DNA of 26,208 nt from an uncultured Lachnospiraceae bacterium (lineage in GTDB: Bacteria > Bacillota > Clostridia > Lachnospirales > Lachnospiraceae), in the NCBI GenBank assembly GCA_947176785.1, contig CAMWSA010000009.1, positions 1-26,208 of the forward strand, in the 5' to 3' direction. Below are positions 1-8,253 of this stretch, piece by piece. Under the pieces are notes generated by a model. That model searched no databases and was not told the origin of the DNA. It saw only the letters and a program-made list of their open reading frames with translations. A program made the position numbers and the translations under genes. Within the stretch, counting starts at the first letter, position 1. Each line of letters opens with the position of its first letter.

Positions 1-3000
1 GAGCTTCAATGCCTGCTGCCAGGCCAGCCCCCATGCGGAGGAAGTCTCCCGGCACAGAACCCGATAACGGTCAAAGCAGCTCTCCATCTGTTCCTGGATC
101 GTCAGCGGGCGCAGGGGCCTCACCAGGTCAAACCGCCCTGCCTGCAACACCTTTACCCTTGCGCCCACCCGCTGCCGGGCCGCCGCTTTCTGCGTCTTTT
201 CCCGATTGAGCCACTGCCGCACCGGCACGAAGCTGTCCGCGCACACCAGCCCCTTTTCCAACAGGGAAAGCAATGTATCGTGGGGGGATTCCCCCTCCAG
301 CACATGGCTCAAGGCCTGGGGAAAGCTGGCTCCCCGCCGGGCCAGTGCCTCCGCCACCCGCCTCTCTTTGTCGGGCAGTTCCTCCCAGGGCACTTCTGCA
401 TCACGGTCCCAGTCGATCTCCTCTGCGGCGTCAAACATAAGTCTGCCGCCCTCCTCCATATGCCAGAAATATTCTCCTCCGGCGAGAAAGGCATCCAAAT
501 GCCCCTCCCGATATCCCCGCACCCTGGCAGGCAAAATCAATTCCTCCCAGGCCGAAGCCGGCAGAGCCGTGCCCGCAAAGGCTTTTATGGTCTCCTGCAC
601 AGCCTCCTGCGCCGGGGCGGAGCGCTGTATGCGGGATAACAGCAGCGCCCCATAGTTTTCCGGCGGGCAGGTGGCAATCTCCTCCCGGCGGTTTTTCAGG
701 GTGCGGATTCTGGCCCGCCTGTATAGCTGGGCATGATAGTATACCGTTACCCTGTGTTCTGCCAAATCCGCCATATCTGTGCCGCTTCCCTGAGAGACCA
801 CCCCTTCCGCCCGGCTATCAAGTCCCTCCCTGGGCTGCGATTTTTCCCTGGGCATGGTCTCCTCCCCATGCCGTAATTCTTCCCGGGCCGCCGCTTCCTC
901 TCTGGGCTGCGATTTTTCCTTAGGCATGGTCTCCTCCCCATACCGTAATTCTTCCTGGGCTACCGCTTCCTCTCTGCGCACCAATTCCTCCAGCACCAGC
1001 CCGGCCTCTTCCGCCGTCCATCCATAGCGCATTGCCACCTGTTGTGCCGTGGCCCCGCCCCGGTAGCGCAGCATCCGGCGGACGATATCCGCCGCCGCAC
1101 CGCTCCCTGCGGACGCAAGAGCCTCCCCATACATCTCCTGCTGCTCCATGGCAATCCAAAGTCCCTGCTCCAGATACAGGGCGCGTCCCTCCCCGGCCAG
1201 CTTTTCCAGCCATTCCACGGGAATCTCCAATTCCCCCGCCGCCAGGTCTCCCTCGGTCATCAGCAGGGAGTGAAGCTGCTTCTCGTCCCGCGGCAATCCG
1301 CCTCCGGACAGCTTCCCCCTCTCCTGCACCTGGGCCAGTTCCTCCCGACCGGGGCGCACCAGTTCCTTTTCCTGCCGCAGCGCATTCTCCTGCCGCAATG
1401 CCTCCTCCACGGCCCTGTGAATCCCTCTGGGCGTAGGGGCGTAATCGTACATCATCGCCGCTTCCTGGCTCCACTGCAGGGGCAGCGACATGGGAGAGGC
1501 GGTGTCCGTATAAATCTCCCGCACTTGAAGCTCTCCTGCCTGAATATTTTCCAGAAGTTCCCGCACTCCCGCCACGTCCCATAGCTGGTTCATGCATTCC
1601 CGCCGGGTTTCCCGCATCAGCGGGTGATCCTTCTCCCCCGCCACCTGGTCCAGCATCTCGGCGCTGCGAAGCCGCTGCATCCACAAAGGCTGCCTGCCCT
1701 TTCCCCGCACCCCCATCATCAGCGCCCTGCCGCAGTTGTAGCGGAAGGCCATGTTAAACAGGGGCGTGGAGGGAAGCAGGGCCGCCAGGACCGCCTCCGA
1801 GGACTCCGCATCCACCCGGTGCAGCAGCCCCCGGGGCATGGCTTCCTCTCCATAGGAATACAGCAAAAACCCGTCCTCCTCGTCCACGCTGCCCACATTC
1901 GCCCCCATCTCCTGCTGGGCCTGCCGGGCCGCCAGCAGGGCCAGCGGGCTGTTGATCCGCCGCCCGAAGACAGAGTGGACCATCAGCTGGCTATGGCCCG
2001 ACTGATCCCTGAAATGCTCCAACAGAATGGTCCTGTCATCGGGCAGGCCGCCCGTAGCCGCCATCTGCCGCTGCAGATAGCCTGCCGCCAGTCCCGCCGC
2101 CGACTCATCCAGCCCCAGCACTCCCAGAGCCTCCATAAGCTTTCCCCGCTGCTCCGCCTCCTGAAGCTCACGGAGGATTTTGCCAAATGCCCTTCCCGTC
2201 TCCTTGCTTCTGCCCTTTAGTTCCCCATGCCAAAAAGGCAGCCTGGCCCCCTCCGCCGGGGCCTGCACCACCGTCACCGTGTCTTTGCTGATATCCGTCA
2301 CCCGCCAGCCAAATGCCCCCAGCAGGAAACGGTCCCCCTTTTGGGTCTCGTACACAAATTCCTCGTCCGCCTCTCCCACCTTTACGCCGTCCTCCGTGCG
2401 CACGGTATAGAGGCCCTTGTCGGGGATGGTTCCCCCTGCGGACACCGCCAGCATCCTGCTGTAGCCGTCCCCCTCCACTCTCCCGTGAATGCGGTCATAT
2501 AAAACCCGGGGACGCACCGGAATGTCCCGGCTATGCTCATAGTCCCCCGCCAGCATCTTAAGCACAGATTCCACGTCCTCTTTGGTGACATGCCGGAAAG
2601 GCCATGCCCTGGGCAGAATCTCCATGACCTCCTCCACCTCATATGCTTTAAAGGCCGCCATGGATACCAGATGCTGGGCCAGAATGTCCAGACAGCCCTC
2701 CGGGGGGCTCACCCGCTCCACTCTATTTTCCCTGGCCAGCCGGGCCGTCATGCCACATAGCACGCACTCCGCCGCCGTCCGGGGAAACAGGTACATGACG
2801 CTGGTGCGGGAGGGATTGTGCCCCGCCCGGCCCAGTCTCTGCAAAGTGCCGGAGACGGTGCGGGGACAGCCCACCTGCAGCACCTGGTCAATCTCCCCCA
2901 CGTCAATGCCCAGTTCCATGGAGGAGGTGGCGCACAGAAGCCGCAGCCGCCCCTCCCGCAGGGCTGCCTCCGTCTCCTGCCGCTGCTCCTTCGCCAGGCT

Positions 3001-3879
3001 CCCGTGGTGTACCCGGGCAAAATCCTCCCCGCCCAGCAGATTCACATAGTAGGCCAGTTTTTCCGCATACCGCCTGCCCTCCACAAAGGCCATGACGCTA
3101 CGGCTTTTCTGACAATATTGATACACCAGCGCCGCCAATTCCTGCCACACCGGATCTTTGCGCTTCTTGCGCGCGTCCGCAAAGGGACCCAGAATCTGCA
3201 GCTGCACGCTTTTTTCCATGGCGGGAGCCGCCACCGTCACCGGCTCGGGGGCCAGGTACCGGGCCGCCCGGTCCAGTGGGGCGATGGTGGCGGACAGACC
3301 GATGCGCTGCAAGGGCTTACCGCACAGAGCGTCCAGCCTGGCCAGAGACAGCATCAGGTGTGCCCCTCTCTTGGTGTCGATCATCGCATGGAGTTCGTCC
3401 AGGATGATGGCCCTGGCGGTACACAGCACGTTCTGCCCCGTCTTGCTGGTCAGCATCAGGTAGAGGGACTCCGGGGTAATAATCAGGATATGGGGCGGCT
3501 TCTTCACCATCTGCTGCCGCTCCCGGGTGGTGGTATCCCCGGTGCGGATGGCAACGGAGAGAAGCTCCTGGCCGCCGATTCCCTCCAGAGGCTTCCTTAA
3601 GTTTTCACGGATATCCGCCGCCAGGGATTTTAAGGGGGATACATAGATCAGCTGCAATTCCTGCCGCAGTTTCCCCTCCCGGGCCCAGGCCCCCAGCCTG
3701 TCCAGAAACACCAGGAAGGCCGAGAGGGTTTTGCCCGTGCCGGTGGGGGCGGACACCAGCACATGCCCCCCTGCGGCGATGGCCGGCCAGGCCGCCTCCT
3801 GCACCTGGGTGGGCTTCCCCAGTTTTTCCCGAAACCAGCCTGCCGTCCGGCTGCTGAATAATTGTAGACAATCCTTCAT
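1..3879 (-). CDS. lhr: Lhr-type DEAD/DEAH-box ATP-dependent helicase (3' end outside window)
   Basis: An uninterrupted frame of 1293 codons reads leftward from ATG at 3879, preceded by AGGGAG, and is still open at base 1, so the C-terminus is missing. Visible superfamily 2 motifs are the Q-motif region near residue 25 (PTQVQ), Walker A APTGTGKT at 44-51, motif II DELH at 161-164, a motif III SAT, and motif VI QRLGRAGHN at 347-355. The middle region (LMVHSVFGRRINSPLAL, from about residue 632) resembles the central part of large Lhr helicases. The family unwinds DNA or RNA-DNA hybrids 3' to 5' and is linked to DNA repair; this role is family knowledge. Large Lhr proteins run to about 1400-1600 residues, so perhaps 100-300 are off the edge. 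An acidic linker with a 24-residue tandem duplication lies near residues 969-1017. The substrate is unproven. Confidence 0.93.
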   Translation of the reverse strand, partial: MKDCLQLFSSRTAGWFREKLGKPTQVQEAAWPAIAAGGHVLVSAPTGTGKTLSAFLVFLDRLGAWAREGKLRQELQLIYVSPLKSLAADIRENLRKPLEGIGGQELLSVAIRTGDTTTRERQQMVKKPPHILIITPESLYLMLTSKTGQNVLCTARAIILDELHAMIDTKRGAHLMLSLARLDALCGKPLQRIGLSATIAPLDRAARYLAPEPVTVAAPAMEKSVQLQILGPFADARKKRKDPVWQELAALVYQYCQKSRSVMAFVEGRRYAEKLAYYVNLLGGEDFARVHHGSLAKEQRQETEAALREGRLRLLCATSSMELGIDVGEIDQVLQVGCPRTVSGTLQRLGRAGHNPSRTSVMYLFPRTAAECVLCGMTARLARENRVERVSPPEGCLDILAQHLVSMAAFKAYEVEEVMEILPRAWPFRHVTKEDVESVLKMLAGDYEHSRDIPVRPRVLYDRIHGRVEGDGYSRMLAVSAGGTIPDKGLYTVRTEDGVKVGEADEEFVYETQKGDRFLLGAFGWRVTDISKDTVTVVQAPAEGARLPFWHGELKGRSKETGRAFGKILRELQEAEQRGKLMEALGVLGLDESAAGLAAGYLQRQMAATGGLPDDRTILLEHFRDQSGHSQLMVHSVFGRRINSPLALLAARQAQQEMGANVGSVDEEDGFLLYSYGEEAMPRGLLHRVDAESSEAVLAALLPSTPLFNMAFRYNCGRALMMGVRGKGRQPLWMQRLRSAEMLDQVAGEKDHPLMRETRRECMNQLWDVAGVRELLENIQAGELQVREIYTDTASPMSLPLQWSQEAAMMYDYAPTPRGIHRAVEEALRQENALRQEKELVRPGREELAQVQERGKLSGGGLPRDEKQLHSLLMTEGDLAAGELEIPVEWLEKLAGEGRALYLEQGLWIAMEQQEMYGEALASAGSGAAADIVRRMLRYRGGATAQQVAMRYGWTAEEAGLVLEELVRREEAVAQEELRYGEETMPKEKSQPREEAAAREELRHGEETMPREKSQPREGLDSRAEGVVSQGSGTDMADLAEHRVTVYYHAQLYRRARIRTLKNRREEIATCPPENYGALLLSRIQRSAPAQEAVQETIKAFAGTALPASAWEELILPARVRGYREGHLDAFLAGGEYFWHMEEGGRLMFDAAEEIDWDRDAEVPWEELPDKERRVAEALARRGASFPQALSHVLEGESPHDTLLSLLEKGLVCADSFVPVRQWLNREKTQKAAARQRVGARVKVLQAGRFDLVRPLRPLTIQEQMESCFDRYRVLCRETSSAWGLAWQQALKL
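830..973 (-). repeat. In-frame tandem duplication (2 x 72 bp) inside the Lhr gene
   Basis: Two adjacent 72-bp copies (830-901 and 902-973) differ at only a few bases. 72 is a multiple of three, so the frame is kept. The copies encode a charged 24-residue unit containing GEETMP(K/R)EKSQPRE. It lies between a winged-helix-like segment and the C-terminal part of the helicase and reads like a flexible, Glu-rich linker. Near-identity at the DNA level suggests a recent duplication by slippage or unequal crossing over. Confidence 0.9.
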
Positions 3880-3907
3880 GGTCTCCCTCTTTCCTGCATA
3901 GAAAACA

Positions 3908-3939
3908 AAAATAACCGTTCAGCCATGAGCGGTTATTTT
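3908..3939 (-). terminator. Strong hairpin with T-rich flanks, upstream of lhr
   Basis: The arms AAAATAACCG (3908-3917) and CGGTTATTTT (3930-3939) are exactly complementary. Most of the interior also pairs, with a small loop at 3922-3925. On the minus strand the stem is followed by a T-rich run, giving a good intrinsic terminator for transcripts leaving the toxin-antitoxin remnant. It ends only 29 bases before the lhr start codon, so lhr transcripts must start inside that short gap or read through the hairpin. The hairpin could therefore also act as an attenuator. Confidence 0.75.
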
Positions 3940-3983
3940 GCTTATGCAATCACATAATAGCAAATCAAGTCCTGGCATCACTT

Positions 3984-4166
3984 TTAAAACTTATAGCTTA
4001 TCCCGCTTTGCCTTAAGAATGCATTTGCTGTATGCCTTGATTTAATTCGTGTATCAACAGTTACATGCCTTTTGGTAATTGAACTGTACCAAATATCGCA
4101 ACCGTCTTTTCCACACCGGAAGTTACGTACCTTCCTCTCGTATTCTGCCAATACAGGATCATCCTT
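3984..4166 (-). pseudogene. Remnant of a HicA-like toxin
   Basis: A 60-codon frame with no credible start codon begins directly after a stop and ends at TAA (3986-3984). Its C-terminal half (IWYSSITKRHVTVD, then IKSRHTANAF and RQSGI) resembles small HicA/YcfA-type mRNA-interferase toxins that pair with DUF1902 antitoxins, where forms like SRHTANAIxxQAGI are usual. The N-terminal part seems shortened. The place where I would expect the catalytic His reads GCD. Both points rest on memory of the family, not an alignment. It lies just downstream of a frameshifted DUF1902 gene, which supports the pairing. Confidence 0.55.
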
Positions 4167-4365
4167 TCATGACGCTCTGATACCAACGCAAGAGAAAGCG
4201 GCTGAACTTTGGGAGTATTCATTTTCACTCCGGCACGGCAAACCGTATGCGTTCCGGCAATGCATCATACGCTCCCGACTCCCATACAAGGCCCTGAATG
4301 TCATCACTTGTAGCAATCCGTACACATGCTTCTTCGTCCCATGTAAGACTTACAACATATTCCAT
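4160..4365 (-). pseudogene. Frameshifted DUF1902-family antitoxin
   Basis: ATG at 4365 follows a GAGGCGG ribosome site and opens a frame starting MEYVVSLTWDEEACVRIATS, with DDIQGL just after. This is characteristic of DUF1902, a HicB-like antitoxin family. The frame stops at TGA (4227-4225) straight after AVPE, where family members continue with a short hydrophobic stretch. A neighbouring frame then carries SLALVSERHERM, like the normal C-terminus, down to about 4160. A small deletion has therefore broken the gene. The promoter at 4389-4417 is intact, so the gene may still be transcribed. Confidence 0.7.
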
Positions 4366-4388
4366 AATGCATTCCGCCTCGTAAACAC

Positions 4389-4417
4389 AATATAGCATGG
4401 CGAAAAAGAAGTGTCAA
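4389..4417 (-). promoter_or_regulatory. Sigma-A-type promoter of the toxin-antitoxin remnant
   Basis: On the minus strand, TTGACA (4417-4412) is followed by a 17-base spacer and TATATT (4394-4389). This is a near-consensus housekeeping promoter about 24 bases upstream of the DUF1902 start codon. Confidence 0.75.
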
Positions 4418-4448
4418 TATACTGCGTTTCTTCTTCTAGGAAGAATAT

Positions 4449-4640
4449 ATGAATAGAGGACAAAACAATGCAGCTTATGCTAATGCACCCTATCAGACAT
4501 TCATGAACCGCCCCTCTGGCGAAGCAGGAAAAGCAGATTGGGTCGGAAGATTGAACAGTGGAACCAACAGAGAGAAAGTGCTGGAGGGATTTTCCAGATC
4601 TGCGGAATTTGCTGAGATTTTGAAAGGATTTGGTCTTTAA
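4449..4640 (+). pseudogene. C-terminal fragment of a DUF4214-domain protein
   Basis: A 63-codon frame contains FMNRPSGEAGKADWVGRLNS followed by REKVLEGFSRSAEFAEIL. This is the classic signature of the DUF4214 domain, found mostly as repeats near the C-terminus of large secreted or surface proteins of Clostridia. There is only about one repeat and no signal peptide, so this is most likely the tail of a deleted gene. An AGGAAGA just upstream of ATG could allow translation, so a small expressed protein cannot be excluded. It is followed by a hairpin terminator at 4755-4809, as expected for a gene end. Confidence 0.6.
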
Positions 4641-4754
4641 TTCTGAATGCAGTCACAGCCGGGAACCTTCAAGAGGAAACAGCGTTTTCAGACTGTATGC
4701 CCATGCTCTATAGAAGGATGCTCTCTTTCAGGGGATTCTGAATAACAAATTACA

Positions 4755-4809
4755 AATACAGACAAGGAAGAATCCGCATTTATACACCCGATTCCTCCTT
4801 GTTTGTATT
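4755..4809. terminator. 20-bp stem hairpin, likely terminator after the DUF4214 remnant
   Basis: The arms at 4755-4774 and 4790-4809 are complementary over 20 bases except for one A-C mismatch and one G-T wobble. The loop is 15 bases. The downstream sequence is AT-rich (ATTTATT) but not a pure T-run. The stem also reads as a hairpin on the minus strand. It separates the debris at 4-4.6 kb from the promoter of the ABC operon. Confidence 0.6.
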
Positions 4810-4855
4810 ATTTATTGGCTGCATAGTTCTGAAACATAAATTTCGCCCAGCTCGC

Positions 4856-4907
4856 ATGTTCCATCTTGTAGAACCTCCGTAAATCCGCTATAATGTTCAC
4901 GGAACAT
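4856..4907. promoter_or_regulatory. Candidate operator: two GTTC...GAAC inverted repeats over the promoter
   Basis: One inverted repeat, GTTC-N9-GAAC (4858-4861 and 4871-4874), brackets the -35. A second, ATGTTC-N3-GAACAT (4893-4898 and 4902-4907), starts at the end of the -10 and covers the expected transcription start. Placement over -35 and +1 is typical of repressor sites. No regulator gene lies next to the operon, so any regulator would be encoded elsewhere. Chance occurrence of short palindromes remains possible. Confidence 0.4.
4866..4894 (+). promoter_or_regulatory. Promoter of the CUT1-type ABC transporter operon
   Basis: TTGTAG (4866-4871), a 17-base spacer and a perfect TATAAT (4889-4894) precede the ATPase start by about 110 bases. 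The -35 is poor, which fits a regulated promoter. GTTC/GAAC half-sites lie over and just after it (4856-4907). Confidence 0.6.
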
Positions 4908-5002
4908 ACCCTGCCGTGCAAAAAGAACAGGGATATTCCCCCTCCAAATACTGATTGGTGCAATATCGCAGATCTGCCTGCGGTATGCGGAAAGAGGAAA
5001 AC

Positions 5003-6106
5003 ATGAAAATAGTGTTGCAGAACTTAACCAAGAAATTTCCCGGACGCAGCAAAAAATCCCCCGGGGAAGTCATTGCGGTAAACGATTTTACCTTTGAGAT
5101 CCCCGACGGCAAGCTGATCGGCCTGTTAGGCCCCTCCGGCTGCGGCAAAAGCACGGCCCTGAACCTGATCTGCGGCCTGCAAAAACCCACCAGCGGCAAA
5201 ATCTTTTTTGGGGAGGACGACGTGACAGACCTTCCCCCGGAATACAGGGGCGTGGGCCTGGTGTTCCAGAACTATGCCCTCTACCCCCACCTGACCGTAT
5301 TAAAGAACATCACTTTCCCGCTGGAAAATCTGCGGGGAGCCGACAGGCTCTCCAAAGAGGAGATGGAGAAAAAAGCCCTGGAGGCGGCAAAGCTGGTACA
5401 GCTGGAGGGCCTGATGGACAGGAGGCCCAGCGAACTCTCCGGGGGCCAGCAGCAGCGTGTAGCCATCGCCCGGGCCCTGGTAAAAACCCCGCGTGTACTG
5501 CTGCTGGACGAGCCTCTGTCCAACCTGGATGCCCGGCTGCGCCTGCAGACCCGGGAGGAAATCCGCCGAATCCAGCGCCAGACCGGCGTCACCACCATCT
5601 TCGTCACCCACGACCAGGAGGAAGCCATGAGCATCTCGGACATGATCGTGGTCATGAAGGAGGGGGTGGTACAGCAGATCGGCAAGCCCCAGGAAGTCTA
5701 TGACGAGCCGGTAAATCTCTTTGTTGCCAGGTTTCTGGGCACCCCGCCCATCAACATCTTCCGGGGCAGGGTATCCGGCAGCCGACTCTGCATCGGTGAA
5801 GAATCCGTCCTGCCCCTACAAAACATACCGGATCAGGAGGTCACAGTGGGCATCCGCCCCGAGGGCTTCCTCCTGCAAAAGGACGGCCCCCTGACCTGCC
5901 GCCTGACCCGCGTGGAAGTCATGGGCCGGGACGTCAGCGTGGTATCCACCCACCCCTGCTCCGAAAACGTATCCATCCGCTCCATCATCAATGCGGAAAC
6001 AAAAGTAGATCCCGATGCGCAGAACGTGTGCTTCGCCCTAAAGCCCCACAAGCTCTACCTGTTCCACCCCCGGACCGGGGAGCGGATTCCCTTTACCGCC
6101 GGATGA
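5003..6106 (+). CDS. ugpC: ABC transporter ATP-binding protein, MalK/UgpC/MsmX type
   Basis: This 367-residue cytoplasmic ATPase should energise the two permeases encoded downstream. Motifs in order are Walker A GPSGCGKST (43-51), Q-loop region FQNYALYPH, signature LSGGQQQR (145-152), Walker B and catalytic Glu in LLLDEPLSNLD (D169, E170), and H-loop in FVTHDQEEA. About 120 C-terminal residues form the TOBE-type regulatory domain typical of carbohydrate-class (CUT1) ATPases. The start is the ATG at 5003 because AAAGAGGAAAA precedes it; an earlier in-frame start would add an unrelated N-terminus. The gene name reflects the family only. The substrate could be a sugar, oligosaccharide or glycerol phosphodiester. 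A 265-base gap with a perfect hairpin separates it from the permease genes. Confidence 0.93.
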   Translation: MKIVLQNLTKKFPGRSKKSPGEVIAVNDFTFEIPDGKLIGLLGPSGCGKSTALNLICGLQKPTSGKIFFGEDDVTDLPPEYRGVGLVFQNYALYPHLTVLKNITFPLENLRGADRLSKEEMEKKALEAAKLVQLEGLMDRRPSELSGGQQQRVAIARALVKTPRVLLLDEPLSNLDARLRLQTREEIRRIQRQTGVTTIFVTHDQEEAMSISDMIVVMKEGVVQQIGKPQEVYDEPVNLFVARFLGTPPINIFRGRVSGSRLCIGEESVLPLQNIPDQEVTVGIRPEGFLLQKDGPLTCRLTRVEVMGRDVSVVSTHPCSENVSIRSIINAETKVDPDAQNVCFALKPHKLYLFHPRTGERIPFTAG

Positions 6107-6250
6107 TAAAACAGGACGGACATATGTAATGCCCCTTTCCAAGTACTGAAAAACCGGCTGTTTCCATGCAAGGCCCGCCGGGTCCGAATAGGAATGATTT
6201 CCCATCCGGAGCATGCCTACGCACTATACTCACGGCCGATTAGATCTTCC

Positions 6251-6300
6251 TTCCTGCACGGCACATGTTGCCGGGTTATGCAGCCTGTGCCGTGCAGGAA
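6251..6300. other. Perfect 15-bp inverted repeat between ATPase and permease genes
   Basis: TTCCTGCACGGCACA (6251-6265) and its exact reverse complement (6286-6300) enclose a 20-base loop. No T-run follows on the plus strand, so it is not a standard terminator. It sits 71 bases before the permease start, in an otherwise gene-free 265-base gap that also contains the small palindrome GTAGTATAACTAC (6321-6333). Likely roles are an mRNA stability or processing hairpin that sets subunit ratios, or an attenuator. Confidence 0.65.
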
Positions 6301-6371
6301 TCGGAAAATCCTGGCATTCGGTAGTATAACTACACACAATAACGTTACCCTATAAGGAGACTCAACCAACC

Positions 6372-7262
6372 ATGGACAATAAAAACACAAAAGGGTGGCT
6401 CTACCTGCTGCCCGCCTTCCTGTTCCTGGGCGCATTTCTGATCTATCCCCTGATAGACGTGTTCGTGTATTCCTTCGAGGAGGGATACAACTCTGCCTCC
6501 CAGACCTTTTCCGGCACAGGGCTGTACAACTACTCCTATGTACTCCACGACCCCTATTTCCTCCGGGCCGTGCAAAACACCCTGATCCTGGTGGTGATCA
6601 CCGTGCCCCTGTCCACAGGGCTGGCCCTGCTGATCTCCGTGGCATTAAGCTCCGTTAAGCCCCTGCGCGACCTGTTCCAGACCATTTACTTCCTGCCCTA
6701 TGTGACCAACACCCTGGCAGTGGGACTGGTGTTCATGATCCTGTTCAAAAAAACCGCCTACTCCGACGGGCTGGTAAACCTGCTGATCCAGGGCTTTGGC
6801 GGCAACTCCGTGGATTTCATCGGCGGCCCCTACTGGGCCAAAATGTTTGTGCTGTGCTTTTACACCGTCTGGGTAGTCATGCCCTTTAAGATCCTGATCC
6901 TGACCAGCGCCCTGGCCTCGGTGAACCCGATCTACTACAATGCGGCCCGGGTGGACGGCACCCCCAAGTGGCGTATTTTTACCAAAATCACGCTGCCCAT
7001 GATCTCCCCCATGATCTTCTACCTGGTCATCACCGGTTTCATCGGCGCTTTCAAAGCCTACAGCGACGCGGTGGCCCTGTTCGGCACAGACCTGAATGCG
7101 GCGGAGATGAACACCATCGTGGGCTACGTCTATGACATGCTCTACGGAAACAGCGGCGGCTACCCCTCCTATGCTTCGGCGGCGGCCATCATCCTGTTTT
7201 CCATCGTGCTGACCATTACCTGTATCAACCTGTTGGTGAGCAGGAAGCATGTACATTATTAA
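6372..7262 (+). CDS. ugpA: ABC transporter permease, MalF/UgpA/LacF type
   Basis: This integral membrane protein of 296 residues has about six hydrophobic segments, the first directly after a short N-terminus (GWLYLLPAFLFLGAFLIYPL). The cytoplasmic EAA-type loop, which docks to the ATPase, reads NAARVDGTPKWRIFTKITLP around residues 190-209. AAGGAG (6353-6358) precedes the ATG. It should form the heterodimeric membrane channel with the product of the next gene, 19 bases downstream. Family membership is clear; the transported substrate is not shown by the sequence. Confidence 0.92.
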   Translation: MDNKNTKGWLYLLPAFLFLGAFLIYPLIDVFVYSFEEGYNSASQTFSGTGLYNYSYVLHDPYFLRAVQNTLILVVITVPLSTGLALLISVALSSVKPLRDLFQTIYFLPYVTNTLAVGLVFMILFKKTAYSDGLVNLLIQGFGGNSVDFIGGPYWAKMFVLCFYTVWVVMPFKILILTSALASVNPIYYNAARVDGTPKWRIFTKITLPMISPMIFYLVITGFIGAFKAYSDAVALFGTDLNAAEMNTIVGYVYDMLYGNSGGYPSYASAAAIILFSIVLTITCINLLVSRKHVHY

Positions 7263-7281
7263 AGAACCAGGAGGCTGAAAA

Positions 7282-8157
7282 ATGGACAGAACCAAGGATT
7301 ACCTGAAAATAGAAAAGCGTGCCCGGACCGGCAGGCTGATCTCCAACATCGTCATATATACCCTGCTGGCCCTGTGGGGGCTGATCGTATTATTCCCCTT
7401 CTACTGGATGCTGCTGACCTCGGTGAAAAGCTACGGGTCCTACAACGCGGAACACGTACCCTCCTTTATCACCCTGTCCCCCACCCTGCAAAACTATGTG
7501 GACGCTTTCACCACTGTATCCCTGGGAAAATACCTGCTGAACACCCTGATCTTTACCCTGTCCACCACAGCCGTCATGCTGGTGGTGATCACACTGGCCG
7601 CCTTCGCCTTTGCCCGGCTGGATTTCAAGGGAAAAAACCTGGTGTTTACCCTGTTTTTGTCCCTCATGATGATTCCCAATGAACTGGTGGTCATCACCAA
7701 TTTTACCACCATTACCAACCTGGGTATGCGCAACACTTTCCTGGGACTGATCCTGCCGTCGGTGACTTCCGTGTTCTATATCTATCTGTTAAAGGAAAAC
7801 TTCGCCCAGATCCCGGACGAACTCTACTACGCCGCCAAGGTGGACGGCACCTCGGATCTGCGCTATCTGCGCCGGGTCATGATTCCCATCTGCAGGCCCA
7901 CGCTGATCACCATCATCATCCTGAAGATCATTGAGTGCTGGAACTCCTATGTATGGCCCAGGCTGATCACCGACAATCCCGACTACTACCTGGTCTCCAA
8001 CGGCATCCAGGAAATTCGGGAAAACGGCTTCGGCAGAGAGAATATTCCCGCCATGATGGCCGCTGTGGTGGTGATCTCCGTGCCCCTGATCGTGCTGTTT
8101 CTGGTCTTCCGCCGGAAGGTCATGGCCGGCGTGGCGCGGGGGGGCACCAAAGGGTAA
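7282..8157 (+). CDS. ugpE: ABC transporter permease, MalG/UgpE/AraQ type
   Basis: This 291-residue partner permease has an N-terminal cytoplasmic tail, a first membrane helix near residue 25, and about six helices in all. The EAA loop YYAAKVDGTSDLRYLRRVMI begins near residue 182, at the position expected for the family. A strong AGGAGG ribosome site lies 7-8 bases before ATG. It lies in one transcription unit with the upstream permease, and the binding-protein gene follows after 96 bases. Confidence 0.92.
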   Translation: MDRTKDYLKIEKRARTGRLISNIVIYTLLALWGLIVLFPFYWMLLTSVKSYGSYNAEHVPSFITLSPTLQNYVDAFTTVSLGKYLLNTLIFTLSTTAVMLVVITLAAFAFARLDFKGKNLVFTLFLSLMMIPNELVVITNFTTITNLGMRNTFLGLILPSVTSVFYIYLLKENFAQIPDELYYAAKVDGTSDLRYLRRVMIPICRPTLITIIILKIIECWNSYVWPRLITDNPDYYLVSNGIQEIRENGFGRENIPAMMAAVVVISVPLIVLFLVFRRKVMAGVARGGTKG

Positions 8158-8253
8158 TTTGTACTTCATTTTATCAGGTTCATATAGAAATAATGCAGGC
8201 AAATCTGGAGTTTGTCCCAAACCAAACGCAGGGCTTGCAGGGAAGAGGACATT

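Noticed and set aside
2818..3600. 260-codon plus-strand frame
   Set aside because: It is the shadow of the helicase domain of lhr on the opposite strand.
4072..4395. 107-codon plus-strand frame
   Set aside because: It is the shadow of the DUF1902/HicA remnants on the other strand and has no ribosome site or family resemblance.
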